Assembly (NCBI GenBank): GCA_944326765.1
Contig: CALVFE010000004.1
Location: 1-58,767, forward strand
Reading direction: 5' to 3'
Length of the DNA stretch: 58,767 bases
From: an uncultured Elusimicrobiales bacterium
Lineage (GTDB): Bacteria; Elusimicrobiota; Elusimicrobia; Elusimicrobiales; Elusimicrobiaceae
Shown piece after piece: positions 31,959 to 41,379 of the stretch. The position numbers and the translations under genes were made by a program. The notes beneath the pieces are model-generated. The model ran no database searches. It was not told the DNA's origin and worked only from the letters and a program-made list of their open reading frames with translations. Every line of letters begins with the position of its first letter. Position 1 is the stretch's first letter.

Positions 31959-33002
31959 ATGCTTCAGACGTTAGATAAAGAAGCCCGGCTTACTGAAGAA
32001 GCCCATAGACTCTATGGGCTTCTTAAATCTGTGTCCAAAGAAAAGGGTGCTAAATGGACTTATGAAGATTGTCTGGCTGCGGCTCCTTATACGCTTGCCA
32101 TCAATCAATTCAAAAAAGAACAAAATGCTGTTGTGTTAGCCCATTCTTATACCACGCCGGATTTGGTTTACGGGGTAGCCGATTACCGGGGGGATTCCTA
32201 CGAACTGGCTTTGAAAGCGCGCGAAACAACGGCGGATATTATTATTTTTGCCGGAGTGTGGTTTATGGCGGAAACGGCCAAAATTTTAAACCCCACTAAA
32301 AAAGTGCTTATTCCTGCTGGCCGCGCGGGGTGTACCCTGGCGGACGCTATGTCCGGAACGGAAATGAAAAAACTGCGCGATCAATACCCCGGGATACCGG
32401 CTTTATGCTACATTAACAGTTTGGCGGAAGTGAAAGCCCAATGCGATTCGTGTGTTACTTCCGGCAATGTGTTTGATATTGCGCAAAAAATACCGGGCAA
32501 TGAATTGATTTTTGTGCCGGACTTGCTAATGGCTAAAAATCTGGAAGCGGAATTGCAGCGCCGCGGTACGCCTAAGAAAATTATCTCAGCCGGCGGAACC
32601 TGCTGCGTGCATGACAAATATCGTCCTGCCGACGTACAAAAACTGCGTGCCGATTATCCGGAAATCCAAATTATTGCCCACCCCGAATGTCCGATTGAAG
32701 TATGCCGTTTGTGTGATTATGTGGGAAGTACCAAGGGAATGCAGGCGTATGTAGCAAAGTCCCGGGCAACTTGTTTCGGCATGCTGACGGAATTTGGGCT
32801 TGTGAACCGGTTGGAAGCGGAATATCCGGATAAAAAATTTATTTGGCCTTTTGGTGTATGCAGTTATATGAAACGCAATACGTTAGTCAATACGCTGGAA
32901 GCTTTGATCGATCCGCAGCCGGAACAGGTGGTGGAAGTAGAACCTGCATGGGCGGCCGCGGCTAAAAAATCTATTGATAAAATGTTTGAGCTTGCCCAAT
33001 GA
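31959..33002 (+). CDS. nadA: Quinolinate synthase
   Basis: A 347-residue [4Fe-4S] enzyme that condenses iminoaspartate and dihydroxyacetone phosphate to quinolinate. Family features: VLAHSYTTPDLVYGVADYRGDSYELA near residue 58-85, FAGVWFMAETAKILNP near 98, the cluster cysteines in GRAGCTLADA, CPIEV and the C-terminal WPFGVCSY region, and AHPECP near 241. The length is typical. It has no visible Shine-Dalgarno sequence and probably depends on translation of the lipoprotein just upstream. Overlaps nadC by 4 nt. No nadB is in the window. Confidence 0.95.
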   Translation: MLQTLDKEARLTEEAHRLYGLLKSVSKEKGAKWTYEDCLAAAPYTLAINQFKKEQNAVVLAHSYTTPDLVYGVADYRGDSYELALKARETTADIIIFAGVWFMAETAKILNPTKKVLIPAGRAGCTLADAMSGTEMKKLRDQYPGIPALCYINSLAEVKAQCDSCVTSGNVFDIAQKIPGNELIFVPDLLMAKNLEAELQRRGTPKKIISAGGTCCVHDKYRPADVQKLRADYPEIQIIAHPECPIEVCRLCDYVGSTKGMQAYVAKSRATCFGMLTEFGLVNRLEAEYPDKKFIWPFGVCSYMKRNTLVNTLEALIDPQPEQVVEVEPAWAAAAKKSIDKMFELAQ

Positions 33003-33832
33003 TAATGGATAAAATTATTGAAATCGCCCTGTTGGAAGATTTAAGTCTGGGGGATATTACCTCGGATACGATTTTTACGCCCGAGAACCGGGCAAAAGCC
33101 GTCATATCCGCCAAAGAAGACTTGGTGCTGTGCGGCCTGAATGTGGCAAAAGAGGTGTTTGGCGCGGTTGATCCGGAAGTTCTTTTTACGCCCCTTAAAA
33201 AAGACGGCGATGCAATTAAGAAAGGGGAAAAAGTGTTGGAGCTGGAAGGCCGCACGCTTTCGATTTTAAAAGCGGAACGCACTGCACTCAATTTTATGCA
33301 GCGTATGAGCGGAATTGCAACCGCAGCCCGCGCTTATGCGGCGGTTGGCAAAAAATACGGCGTGATGATTGTGGATACCCGCAAGACGCAGCCCGGATTA
33401 AGACGATTGGATAAATATGCGGTGCGCGTAGGGGGAGCGCGCAACCACCGCATTAGTCTGGCCGACAGCGTGATGATTAAAGACAATCACATTGCGGCGG
33501 CTGGGTCTATTACGGCGGCAGTGAAAAAAATCAAAGACACAATCGGCCATACTCCTAAAATAGAAGTGGAAACGACCAGTCTGGAAGAAGTAAAAGAGGC
33601 GCTGGCAGCCGGGGCAGATATTATTATGCTGGATAATATGACGCCGGAGCAGGTGGCACAGTGCAAACAGGAAATTGCCGGACAGGCTGTTATAGAAGTG
33701 TCCGGCGGAGTAAACAAAGATAATCTGGAAGCTTATTGTCAGGCCGGACCGGACGTGATTTCGATGGGAGCGTTGACTCATTCCGTTCCAGCCAAAGATT
33801 TAAGTTTAAAAATTGTACAATATATCAGTTAA
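32999..33832 (+). CDS. nadC: Nicotinate-nucleotide pyrophosphorylase (carboxylating)
   Basis: A 277-residue quinolinate phosphoribosyltransferase. It converts quinolinate and PRPP to nicotinate mononucleotide, the step after NadA. Signatures: LEDLSLGDITSDTIF at the N-terminus, ERTALNFMQRMSGIAT near 97-112, DTRKTQPGLRRLDKYAVRVGGARNHR near 128-153 (substrate-binding Arg, Lys and His), IEVETTSLEEV near 189, IMLDNM near 211, and EVSGGVN near 236. The start overlaps the nadA stop (ATGA). A second ATG two codons later could also be used. Confidence 0.96.
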   Translation: MIMDKIIEIALLEDLSLGDITSDTIFTPENRAKAVISAKEDLVLCGLNVAKEVFGAVDPEVLFTPLKKDGDAIKKGEKVLELEGRTLSILKAERTALNFMQRMSGIATAARAYAAVGKKYGVMIVDTRKTQPGLRRLDKYAVRVGGARNHRISLADSVMIKDNHIAAAGSITAAVKKIKDTIGHTPKIEVETTSLEEVKEALAAGADIIMLDNMTPEQVAQCKQEIAGQAVIEVSGGVNKDNLEAYCQAGPDVISMGALTHSVPAKDLSLKIVQYIS

Positions 33833-33862
33833 GAATTTTTGAAGAAAAGAATGGAGCCGTAC

Positions 33863-35068
33863 ATGAATTACAACAATTTGTTTTCCAAAGAGGTCAGCCG
33901 CTCCAAAGCGTCCGCCATTAGAGAGCTTTTGAAAGTTATTTCCCGCCCTGAAATTATTTCTTTTGCAGGGGGGCTGCCGGATCCCACGTTATTTCCAACG
34001 CAAGATGTGGCCGATATTATGGGGCAGGTGGTTCGTCAATCGCCCAAAGAGTCTTTGCAATACGGTACTACGGAAGGACAAGATTCTTTAAAAAAAGAGC
34101 TTATCAAGCTGCTTAAAGAAACGGAAAATATAACCATAAAACCGGAACAGCTTTTAATCGTTTCAGCTTCCCAGCAAGCATTGGATATGACCGCCCGCGT
34201 GTTTATCAATCCCGGCGACAGTATTATTACCGCTTGTCCCACTTATTTGGGGGCGCTGCAGGCGTTTCAAGTGGCGGGAGCCGATATTACCGGGGCTGAA
34301 AGCGATGATAAAGGCGTGATTCCGGAAGATCTGGAAGCTAAATTGGAAAATTTGCGCCAACAAGGCAAACAGTGCAAGTTTGTCTATCTGGTGCCCGATT
34401 TTCAAAATCCGACCGGTACCACTATTCCAGAAGAACGACGTCTTAAAATTTTGGAAATTGTCAAAAAATACAACACGTTTATTTTGGAAGATTCTCCTTA
34501 TCGGCAAGTCCGTTTCGAAGGGAAATCTCCGCGTACATTTTATGAGTTGGATGCCACGCATCAACATGTGGTCACTTTGTTTACCTTTTCTAAGGTGTTT
34601 GTGCCGGGGTTTCGGTTGGGATATATCATCGGCCCGGAAGAGGTCATTCGTAAATACGTCATTTTAAAACAAACGATGGATTTATGTACCTCACCCATTT
34701 TGCAATTGGCTACGGCGGAATATCTGCGGCGCGGCTTGTTGCTGGCGCATATAGACCAGATTATTGCCGTTTACCGCGAAAAACGCGATTTGATGCTTAA
34801 AACATTGGCGGAATATATGCCCAAAGGGGTGTCTTGGACACATCCGGAAGGAGGGCTTTTTCTGTGGCTGACGCTTCCCAAACATCTCAATGCCACGCAG
34901 TTGTTGCCAAAAGCTATTGAGAATAAGGTGGCTTTTGTGGCTGGAGTAGATTTTTACCCGGCGGGAGATGCTTTTAATGATATGCGTTTAAATTTTTCCT
35001 ATTCTACGAAGGAACAAATCGTAGAGGGACTTAAACGTTTGGCGCATACCATTCGGGAAAATTTGTAA
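33863..35068 (+). CDS. PLP-dependent aminotransferase (2-aminoadipate/MocR-type fold I)
   Basis: A 401-residue class I/II aminotransferase. ISFAGGLPDPTLFP near residue 33, QYGTTEGQDSLKKEL near 67, VPDFQNPTGTT near 180, and FTFSKVFVPGFRLGYI near 241 (Schiff-base Lys in SKVF) match the 2-aminoadipate / aromatic / multi-substrate group. Substrate cannot be fixed; branched-chain or aromatic amino acids are likely. ATG 33863 was chosen because GGAG lies 6 nt upstream; an upstream ATG (33851) and TTG (33839) are weaker. It follows nadC by 30 nt and may be in the same transcript. Confidence 0.88.
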   Translation: MNYNNLFSKEVSRSKASAIRELLKVISRPEIISFAGGLPDPTLFPTQDVADIMGQVVRQSPKESLQYGTTEGQDSLKKELIKLLKETENITIKPEQLLIVSASQQALDMTARVFINPGDSIITACPTYLGALQAFQVAGADITGAESDDKGVIPEDLEAKLENLRQQGKQCKFVYLVPDFQNPTGTTIPEERRLKILEIVKKYNTFILEDSPYRQVRFEGKSPRTFYELDATHQHVVTLFTFSKVFVPGFRLGYIIGPEEVIRKYVILKQTMDLCTSPILQLATAEYLRRGLLLAHIDQIIAVYREKRDLMLKTLAEYMPKGVSWTHPEGGLFLWLTLPKHLNATQLLPKAIENKVAFVAGVDFYPAGDAFNDMRLNFSYSTKEQIVEGLKRLAHTIRENL

Positions 35069-35083
35069 CTTGTTTCTTGGAAC

Positions 35084-35117
35084 AAAAATTCCGGGCAAGA
35101 ATGCCCGGAATTTTTTT
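35084..35117 (+). terminator. Terminator after the aminotransferase gene
   Basis: AAATTCCGGGCA/TGCCCGGAATTT stem with a 4-nt loop and T run. Confidence 0.9.
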
Positions 35118-35164
35118 ATTGCAACAAAACGCTCGGTAACGAACGTCTTAAACTTAAGCGTATT

Positions 35165-35545
35165 TTAATCGTGTACGATAGAAATTTCGTGTGTAATCTT
35201 TACATGCCGTGCTACCAGACAACGTTTGGCCACTTCTACCAATGCATTTTCGTATTTGTCCGGAAAATCCGGCGGTACGTGAATAAATACTTTGATTTTA
35301 TCGATCACATATTCGCTGATATTCCATTCCGGTTCCAAGGTTAAATAGACTGTTTCGGGCAGATTGTGTTGTTTTAAAAAGTTTAATACAAATACGCCGC
35401 TGCAGCTGCCCAGAGAGGCCAAGAATAGATCAATTGGCGTTGGGGCGCTGGAGTCCCCACCGTGTTCTTTGCTTTGATCGGTCATGATGTCAAAATCTTT
35501 GACGTGAACGTTTACTTTTTTATTTCCTGCAAAGGTAATTTTCAT
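35165..35545 (-). CDS. OsmC-family protein
   Basis: A 126-residue OsmC/Ohr-fold protein. The two redox cysteines are visible: Cys48 in LASLGSCSGVF and Cys109 in AKRCLVARHV. Pro-Ile-Asp-Leu near residue 38 is the usual helix start. Such proteins reduce peroxides, but the short YhfA-like type has uncertain substrate. The ribosome site AAGGAG lies 8 nt before the ATG. Monocistronic. Confidence 0.85.
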   Translation of the reverse strand: MKITFAGNKKVNVHVKDFDIMTDQSKEHGGDSSAPTPIDLFLASLGSCSGVFVLNFLKQHNLPETVYLTLEPEWNISEYVIDKIKVFIHVPPDFPDKYENALVEVAKRCLVARHVKITHEISIVHD

Positions 35546-35750
35546 ACCTCCGGCTCCTTGCTGTATAAAATAAAGACGGTTACTTATACAGTATAATTAT
35601 CGTCGGGGAAAAAATCAAGCCCCGCTTTTCAGTATAGGCAGTTTAGACGGTAAATTCGCTTTTTCCCGGAGGTACTAGCCTTATATAGGTCTAAAGACCC
35701 TGGCGCAGCAAGTAAAATTTTGAAAAAATAATTTAAAAATGGGAATTACA

Positions 35751-36680
35751 ATGAGAGTGAATTTTATTTTAATTTGCGTTAGCTTGATGTTACCTACCGC
35801 CTTGGCAGCGCAAAAAATACCAGCGGGTGCAGTAACTGCTTTATCCAATAAAACGGCGTCTTCCAACGTGCTCAAACCGCTTTCTTCTGCGAGCATAGAA
35901 GCTTTGGTGGCGCGGGGGAAAAGTAAACAAGTTATTCAACGGGCGTTGGGGGTGGCCGCACAACGCAATCTGCCGGAAATATCCGTATTGCAAGACGGGC
36001 AAGTGCATCGCGCGCTTTTAGAACAAATATGGAAACAGGCTTCCGTATTAAAATATCGGTGGGAAGAAGGAAACATGTTGGGAATGAATTCCTGGCTGAT
36101 TGTGTTGGCCCATCGGATACGGGAAGGCGTAAAACTCAATCAAGTTAATTTAGAAATGTTGGACAGGGAACTTCTGTTGGCGCAGGAAGATGCCGAGCGG
36201 GAATTTAAGAAACGTTACCAATATTCTTCCTTTGAAAAAGATTTTAGCCGCAATCCGTCTTTTCTGTCGATTTTGGGAGAAGCGGTTGCTTATCGGCTGG
36301 ATTCGAATTTCCTGCCCAATATCAGTTCTTCTGATCGGGTACGGCTGTTAAAAGTGTTAATGCATGGCGTATTTTCCGGAGAATTGGACTGGCAGGAATT
36401 ACATACGGCGGTTTTATATCGGGAAATACGGGAAGGGCTTCGCGTTTGTGGCCGAAAAATGAAGCGGGTAGAATTATACGGACAAATGAAGGAAGCTCTG
36501 CGTCAAAGCGCCCGTGAGGCGGCGCGGGAAGCGGCCGAGAACAACATTGTTTCGATGGTAAAGCTTCGGGAATTATTTATTGATAATTTAGAATCCTTTT
36601 CTTCTCATTTTTCCGAGAACGAACAGGTATGGAAAGAATGGAATCGCCTGCTTTTGTTTTTTCGTAATAAACAGAAATAG
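35751..36680 (+). CDS. Secreted helical protein of unknown function
   Basis: A 309-residue protein with a signal peptide (MRVNFILICVSLMLPTALAAQ). The mature part is mostly helical and charged, with WKQASVLKYRWEEGNMLGMNSW, a FKKRYQYSSFEKDF patch, and an Arg/Ala/Glu-rich helix REAAREAAENN near residue 260. Only one cysteine is seen. No family was recognised. The start at 35751 (GGGA upstream) was preferred over the ATG at 35739 because it opens the signal peptide directly. Likely periplasmic. Confidence 0.55.
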   Translation: MRVNFILICVSLMLPTALAAQKIPAGAVTALSNKTASSNVLKPLSSASIEALVARGKSKQVIQRALGVAAQRNLPEISVLQDGQVHRALLEQIWKQASVLKYRWEEGNMLGMNSWLIVLAHRIREGVKLNQVNLEMLDRELLLAQEDAEREFKKRYQYSSFEKDFSRNPSFLSILGEAVAYRLDSNFLPNISSSDRVRLLKVLMHGVFSGELDWQELHTAVLYREIREGLRVCGRKMKRVELYGQMKEALRQSAREAAREAAENNIVSMVKLRELFIDNLESFSSHFSENEQVWKEWNRLLLFFRNKQK

Positions 36681-36708
36681 GTTGCTGTAAGAGTATATTT
36701 TTCGAAGA

Positions 36709-36734
36709 TCCTCCTGCCGGTTGGGAGGGTTTTT
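36709..36734 (+). terminator. Probable terminator after the secreted helical protein
   Basis: CCTCC/GGAGG short stem with a 9-nt loop and GTTTTT. Confidence 0.6.
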
Positions 36735-36744
36735 GGTGTAATAA

Positions 36745-36770
36745 ACCCCGGCATAGCCGGGGTATTTTTT
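36745..36770. terminator. Terminator of the pit operon
   Basis: ACCCCGGC/GCCGGGGT 8-bp stem with a 3-nt loop; T-rich on both strands. Confidence 0.8.
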
Positions 36771-36799
36771 GTTGCGGAAAAGAACTGGCAGGCGGGCGA

Positions 36800-37849
36800 T
36801 TAGTTGCACAGCCACGTTTTAAGCCAGTAGCTAACGGCCGATATAAGTGCTGCAGCCGGAATGGTGATAAACCAAGCCCATACAATGCGGTTGGCTACTC
36901 CCCAGCGTACACAAGACAAGCGGCGCAGCGATCCAATGCCTACGATGGCTCCCGTGATGGTGTGCGTGGTGCTGACGGGCACTCCCAAGACCGAGGCAAT
37001 AAAGAGGGAAATAGCGGAGCCGGATTCCGCACAGAACCCATCTACGGGGCGCAGGCGGGTAATTTTCTGTCCCATGGTTTTTACAATTCTCCAGCCGCCG
37101 GACAGCGTACCCAAGGCGATGGCTCCGTGGCACAAAAGCACGACCGAAAGCGGCACGATGAACGCGCCTTCGGCCACCGCGTGCATTTCTTCGTGCGTCA
37201 GCAGGAAATCGCGTATGGGGGCGACTTCGTTTCCGGCCAGTCCGCCCAATAGGAGCATACTGATGATACCCATCGTTTTTTGGGCATCGTTGCCGCCGTG
37301 TCCGAGAGAATAGGCCGCCGCCGAAAGAAGCTGTCCTTTGCGAAACAAATGATCCACTTTGTAGGGATTAAAAGAGCGAAATACATTAAAGACAATGATG
37401 CCAATGATTACGCTGAGCAAGAACCCCAGAAGGGGGGAGAGAAAAATAAACAGAACCGTCTTTAAAATGCCGCCGGCCATCAGGGCGTTTATTCCGCCTT
37501 TTACAAAACCGGCGCCGATGAGTCCTCCAATCAGCGCATGGGACGAACTCGACGGCAGTCCCCACCACCAGGTAAGGATATTCCATATACACGCCCCCAT
37601 CAATGCGCCAAATACCAGGTTGGAATCCACAATCTGAATATCGACAATTCCCGCCCCAATGGTTTTAGCTACGCCTGTGTGAAAGATTAAGAACGCCACA
37701 AAGTTGAAAAATGCCGCCCACGCCACCGCCGATTTTGGCGATAACACGCGGGTGGAAACAACGGTTGCCACCGAGTTGGCAGCGTCGTGAAATCCGTTTA
37801 AATAGTCAAAGAACAACGCCAGAATAATTAAGAATAATATCCAAAGCAT
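36800..37849 (-). CDS. pit: Low-affinity inorganic phosphate transporter (Pit family)
   Basis: A 349-residue inner-membrane phosphate permease. The two PHO4 signature repeats are visible: DYLNGFHDAANSVATVVSTRVLSPKSA near residue 13-39 and GVPVSTTHTITGAIVGIGSLRR near 292-313. A GHGGNDAQKTMGI motif is near 185. About ten hydrophobic segments. The start at 37849 was chosen over an ATG 60 nt upstream because AGGAG lies 5 nt before it and the known N-terminus starts there. The DUF47 gene ends 8 nt upstream and is its usual partner. Confidence 0.93.
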   Translation of the reverse strand: MLWILFLIILALFFDYLNGFHDAANSVATVVSTRVLSPKSAVAWAAFFNFVAFLIFHTGVAKTIGAGIVDIQIVDSNLVFGALMGACIWNILTWWWGLPSSSSHALIGGLIGAGFVKGGINALMAGGILKTVLFIFLSPLLGFLLSVIIGIIVFNVFRSFNPYKVDHLFRKGQLLSAAAYSLGHGGNDAQKTMGIISMLLLGGLAGNEVAPIRDFLLTHEEMHAVAEGAFIVPLSVVLLCHGAIALGTLSGGWRIVKTMGQKITRLRPVDGFCAESGSAISLFIASVLGVPVSTTHTITGAIVGIGSLRRLSCVRWGVANRIVWAWFITIPAAALISAVSYWLKTWLCN

Positions 37850-37857
37850 AAAGACTC

Positions 37858-38475
37858 CTAGTTGTTTTTTACCAAGATGGATTCCACCATGTTTGCCACA
37901 TGTTCGCAATTATCCGTAACGAGTTCGGCAAGTTCGTAGAGTTCTTTTTGTTTAATAACCATTAACGGATCTTTTTCGTTTTCAAACAAGTAAGAAATTG
38001 CTTCGTCGCGCAGAACGTCGCCTTCATTTTCCAAGCGGTTGATTTCTACGCATTGGTGCAGCGTTTCTTTCATATTTTTGTTGCTTCTTAACGAGCACAA
38101 TGCTTTTTGCAAGGCTTGGGTGGTCGCTTCAATGGTATAGGCCAGTTTGCGGCTAAATTCGGTAGGTTTTTGAATTTTGTATAGATGAAAGCGGTTGGTA
38201 ATCAGGTAAATCCCATCTACAATATCGTCCAGACGGTTGGCCAGGGCAAGGATATCCTCCCGATCAAAGGGGGTAATGAAGGTTTCGTTTAAGGTATTGA
38301 TAGTGGTATGGGTAAGCTCATCTCCATAATGTTCCATTTCGTGCATAGCCCGTACATTCTCCGGGGAAAAATCCCCATTTTCCACGAGCTTTTTGTAAAA
38401 TGCTGCGGCGCGAACGATGTTTTCGGCTTGTTTGTCAAACAGATCAAAGAACTTTACTTCTTTTGGTAAGAACAT
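37858..38475 (-). CDS. DUF47 (PhoU-like) Pit accessory protein
   Basis: A 205-residue all-helical cytosolic protein of the DUF47/PhoU-like family, first gene of the pair with pit. Typical elements: FFDLFDKQAENIVRAA at the N-terminus, HEMEHYGDELTHTTINTLNETFITPFDREDILALANRLDDIVDGI near 45-90, and the second metal-type block IEVN/EGDVLRDEAI near 145-160. The Glu/Asp-x-x-x-Asp patterns probably bind metal. It is thought to regulate Pit activity. GGAG precedes the ATG. A promoter is visible upstream: TTGCAG (38557-38552), 16 nt, TATAGA (38535-38530). Confidence 0.92.
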   Translation of the reverse strand: MFLPKEVKFFDLFDKQAENIVRAAAFYKKLVENGDFSPENVRAMHEMEHYGDELTHTTINTLNETFITPFDREDILALANRLDDIVDGIYLITNRFHLYKIQKPTEFSRKLAYTIEATTQALQKALCSLRSNKNMKETLHQCVEINRLENEGDVLRDEAISYLFENEKDPLMVIKQKELYELAELVTDNCEHVANMVESILVKNN

Positions 38476-38574
38476 AGTTTATTACTCCATGATTTATTTT
38501 TCTTCTTGCTTTTTGCGAACCCGACAGATTCTATACCTGCCGGGGAGGGTACTGCAATACTGCGTATAGATCGT

Positions 38575-38608
38575 ATTAAAAACACCCGTTCAGATAAGTG
38601 AACGGGCG
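38575..38608 (-). terminator. Terminator of ackA
   Basis: CGCCCGTTCA/TGAACGGGTG 10-bp stem (one G-T pair); on the minus strand TTTTTAA follows. Confidence 0.85.
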
Positions 38609-38618
38609 TAATCTAAAG

Positions 38619-39983
38619 CTAATTTTTTAACTCCTGCTTAAGCTGCTCGGGAAGGTTGATGGCGGCTTTTAATAAGAACGGCCGTTTTTTGACTTCCTCT
38701 ATAAAAGCGGCATCGCGCAGCTTGTTGCGGTAATCTTTTTCCTGGAAAATATAGCGGAATTTGGTGTACACATCATAAGTTCCGGCCAACAAAGCCACGA
38801 TGTCTTGTACGCCGACGATTTCTTCATCGGTCGGAATGACGAAGATTTTTACCTTGGAATTATCCGCCGAAATACAGCATTCTGCCTTGTTGGTATCGGC
38901 GGCGTTGTTGCGTTCTTCATCGAGTATAATACCAAAGTTTTCCAATCCTTTTAGAATCATTTCGCGGATATTGGTGGCGCGTTCCCCAACGCCTGCGGTA
39001 AAGACGATGCTGTCCAAGCGTCCCAAAGCGGCCATATAGGCGCCAATGTATTTTTTGACGCGGTAACATTCCACGTCCAACGCCAGTTTGCATAACTCAT
39101 CGCCGTTGGCCGCGCCTTTGCGTACGTCGCGTTGATCGGCAAAACGATCGCCGGTCAGGGCGTACATTCCGCTTTTTTTGTTTAAAATCTTATACATTTC
39201 GTCTGGGTTCATATTGAGCTTTTTCATCATATGGAAACAAATAGACGGATCAATATCCCCGGAGCGTGTACCCATTACGAGTCCTTCCAGCGGGGTAAGC
39301 CCCATGCTGGTATCCAGACACTGGCCGTTTTTCACGGCCGTTACGCTGGCGCCGGCTCCAATATGGCAGACGATGGTGTTTACTTCATCTACATTCTTGC
39401 CCAAAAGCACCGCAGCCCGGCGGGAAGTATATAATACGGAAGAACCGTGAAACCCATAGCGGCGGATTTGGTAATCGGTGTACCAGCTGCGCGGCAGTGC
39501 ATACATATAAGAAGACGCCGGCATAGTCTGGTGAAAAGCCGTATCCATCACGCACACATGCGTTACATTGGGTAAAAGCGCGCGGGCGGCTTCAATGCCC
39601 ATGATATGCGCCGGATTGTGAAGGGGCGCTAAATCGGAGATATTTCTTAATTCTTCCACCACTTTATCATCTACGATGACGGATTTGGCAAATTTGCCGC
39701 CGTGTACGATGCGGTGGCCTACGGCGCTGATTACGTTGATGTTTTCAATGACGCCGTGTTCTTTATCGGTTAGGGTTTCAATAACCAGGTTGATGGCGTC
39801 CTTATGGTCTTTGCAGTTTCTTTTTAGTTCGAAAGTCGGGTAACCATTGCGGTCTTGGGAAATAAAAGATCCGTCGATGCCAATACGTTCTACTGCTCCG
39901 GCGCATAAGCTTTTCTTTTGGTCCCAGTCATAGACGCTGTATTTGACCGAAGAACTGCCGCAGTTTAAAAATAATATAATCAT
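38619..39983 (-). CDS. ackA: Acetate kinase with a C-terminal extension
   Basis: A 454-residue acetate kinase that makes ATP from acetyl phosphate. Signatures: ILFLNCGSSSVKYSVYD at the N-terminus, GHRIVHGG near 88, DTAFHQTMP near 144, RYGFHGSS near 172, CHIGAGASVTAV near 200, and FTAGVGERA near 320. The family is usually about 400 residues; here about 50 more follow the usual end, with a charged helical tail (QEKDYRNKLRDAAFIEEVKKRPFL-like, given in part). The start at 39983 matches the family N-terminus and follows AAGGA; the longer open frame upstream is not supported. No pta gene adjoins. Confidence 0.95.
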   Translation of the reverse strand: MIILFLNCGSSSVKYSVYDWDQKKSLCAGAVERIGIDGSFISQDRNGYPTFELKRNCKDHKDAINLVIETLTDKEHGVIENINVISAVGHRIVHGGKFAKSVIVDDKVVEELRNISDLAPLHNPAHIMGIEAARALLPNVTHVCVMDTAFHQTMPASSYMYALPRSWYTDYQIRRYGFHGSSVLYTSRRAAVLLGKNVDEVNTIVCHIGAGASVTAVKNGQCLDTSMGLTPLEGLVMGTRSGDIDPSICFHMMKKLNMNPDEMYKILNKKSGMYALTGDRFADQRDVRKGAANGDELCKLALDVECYRVKKYIGAYMAALGRLDSIVFTAGVGERATNIREMILKGLENFGIILDEERNNAADTNKAECCISADNSKVKIFVIPTDEEIVGVQDIVALLAGTYDVYTKFRYIFQEKDYRNKLRDAAFIEEVKKRPFLLKAAINLPEQLKQELKN

Positions 39984-40062
39984 ATGGGTGTGATTCCTTT
40001 TTGCTCCTGGACAGGAGCGGAAATTTACGGAGAGAAAACTCTCCCTCATTATTATTGTAGCA
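39984..40062 (-). promoter_or_regulatory. ackA promoter and hairpin leader
   Basis: An extended -10 TGC-TACAAT (hexamer 40059-40054) puts the start near 40047. The leader starts with GGAGAG-TTTT-CTCTCC (40044-40029) three bases later. A second hairpin GCTCCT/AGGAGC (40018-40003) lies directly before the AAAAAGGA ribosome site. Confidence 0.55.
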
Positions 40063-40140
40063 AAAAGCGGAGAAGGCGTGGCGTTTTTTTGCAGTTGCAA
40101 GAAGAAAAACAGTTTGTTACTATGGCAATAAGGAGAATTT

Positions 40141-41358
40141 ATGAAATTACAACACCTTTTTTTAATCTGTGGTTTTGTGTTGATAAGTATTAGTGCGGGG
40201 GCTTTGGGGCTTTTGCAGCCGGGTGAGTTGGAAGATGTGGCGGGCGTGCCCGGCCGCCGCGGCTACAGCGGCGACGGAGCAGATGCCTTGCAAGCCCGGT
40301 TGGGAAGTCCTATGGGAATTGCGGTGGATCGATTTGGAAATATTTATATTTCGGATACGGCCAATCACCGGGTTCGCCGGGTGGACGCGCGTACCGGTGA
40401 GATAGAAACCGTGGTCGGTACCGGCAAACGAGGTTTTGACAATGACGGCGGCAACGCCGATATGGCAACGCTGAACGGGCCTACCGGATTGGCGTTTGAT
40501 ACGCTGGGCAACTTATATATTGCCGATACGGGCAACCAGCGGATTCGTATGTATACGCCGAAAGGATACTTATATACGGTTGCCGGCGACGGACGGAGAG
40601 GATACAACGGAAACGGCATGAAACCGCTTTCTTCCAGTTTAAACAACCCAACGGGGGTAGCCGTCAGCCCCCAAGGGGAGCTGTATATATCGGATACGGG
40701 CAATAATTTAGTGCGTAAGATTGACCGCCTCAGCGGATTTTTAGTCAATGTGGTAGGCACCGGAGAAGCGGGCAACAGCGGCGATTTGGAACTGGCCGAA
40801 AATGCCCGGCTTAATAAGCCGTCTGCGCTGGTGTTTGATACCCGCGGAAATTTGTTTATTGCCGATACCGGTAACCATCAAATCCGCTGGGTGGAACCGC
40901 GCCGCCGGCTTATTTTCACGATTGCCGGAACCGGCGAACGCGGTTTTTCGGGGGAAGGCGACCGAAAATGTACCGACAGTGCCTTTAGCAACCCGACTGG
41001 ATTGGCCGTTGACAAACAGGGCCGTCTATATATTTCCGATACGGATAATCAACGGATCCGCCGGCTGACGGTGGAAAGCCGTATGGACAGCAAAGTCGTA
41101 ACCGTGGTGGGCAGCGGCGAACGCGGCTACAACGGGGACGGAATGGACGCGTGGGACGCAAAACTTGCTTATCCGGGCGCCTTGGTCATTACCCGGCACG
41201 ATATGCTGTTTTTGGTAGATACGGGGAACAACCTGGTGCGCCGCGTGCAGGCTATTTCTACGGTAGAGCCGCCGGTTAAATATACAGGATATGGGCAGGC
41301 GGACGCCCAGCCCGATGAAAGAAATTTCCTGCAAGTATTATTCGGCGGGAAAAAATAA
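40141..41358 (+). CDS. Secreted NHL-repeat beta-propeller protein
   Basis: A 405-residue exported protein. A signal peptide (about 1-20) is followed by six NHL repeats of 55-60 residues, each with a Gly-Tyr-x-Gly-Asp-Gly turn, an Ala-x-Leu-x-x-Pro-x-Gly-Ile/Leu-Ala-Val-Asp strand and a Gly-Asn-Leu-Tyr-Ile-Ala-Asp-Thr-Gly-Asn-x-x-Ile-Arg strand. This makes one six-bladed propeller, probably a binding platform. The short C-terminal tail (about 375-405) is outside the propeller. AAGGAG precedes the ATG. It lies upstream of the alpha-2-macroglobulin gene but is separated by a terminator. Confidence 0.88.
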   Translation: MKLQHLFLICGFVLISISAGALGLLQPGELEDVAGVPGRRGYSGDGADALQARLGSPMGIAVDRFGNIYISDTANHRVRRVDARTGEIETVVGTGKRGFDNDGGNADMATLNGPTGLAFDTLGNLYIADTGNQRIRMYTPKGYLYTVAGDGRRGYNGNGMKPLSSSLNNPTGVAVSPQGELYISDTGNNLVRKIDRLSGFLVNVVGTGEAGNSGDLELAENARLNKPSALVFDTRGNLFIADTGNHQIRWVEPRRRLIFTIAGTGERGFSGEGDRKCTDSAFSNPTGLAVDKQGRLYISDTDNQRIRRLTVESRMDSKVVTVVGSGERGYNGDGMDAWDAKLAYPGALVITRHDMLFLVDTGNNLVRRVQAISTVEPPVKYTGYGQADAQPDERNFLQVLFGGKK

Positions 41359-41379
41359 ACGTCTGTTGAAAATTATACA

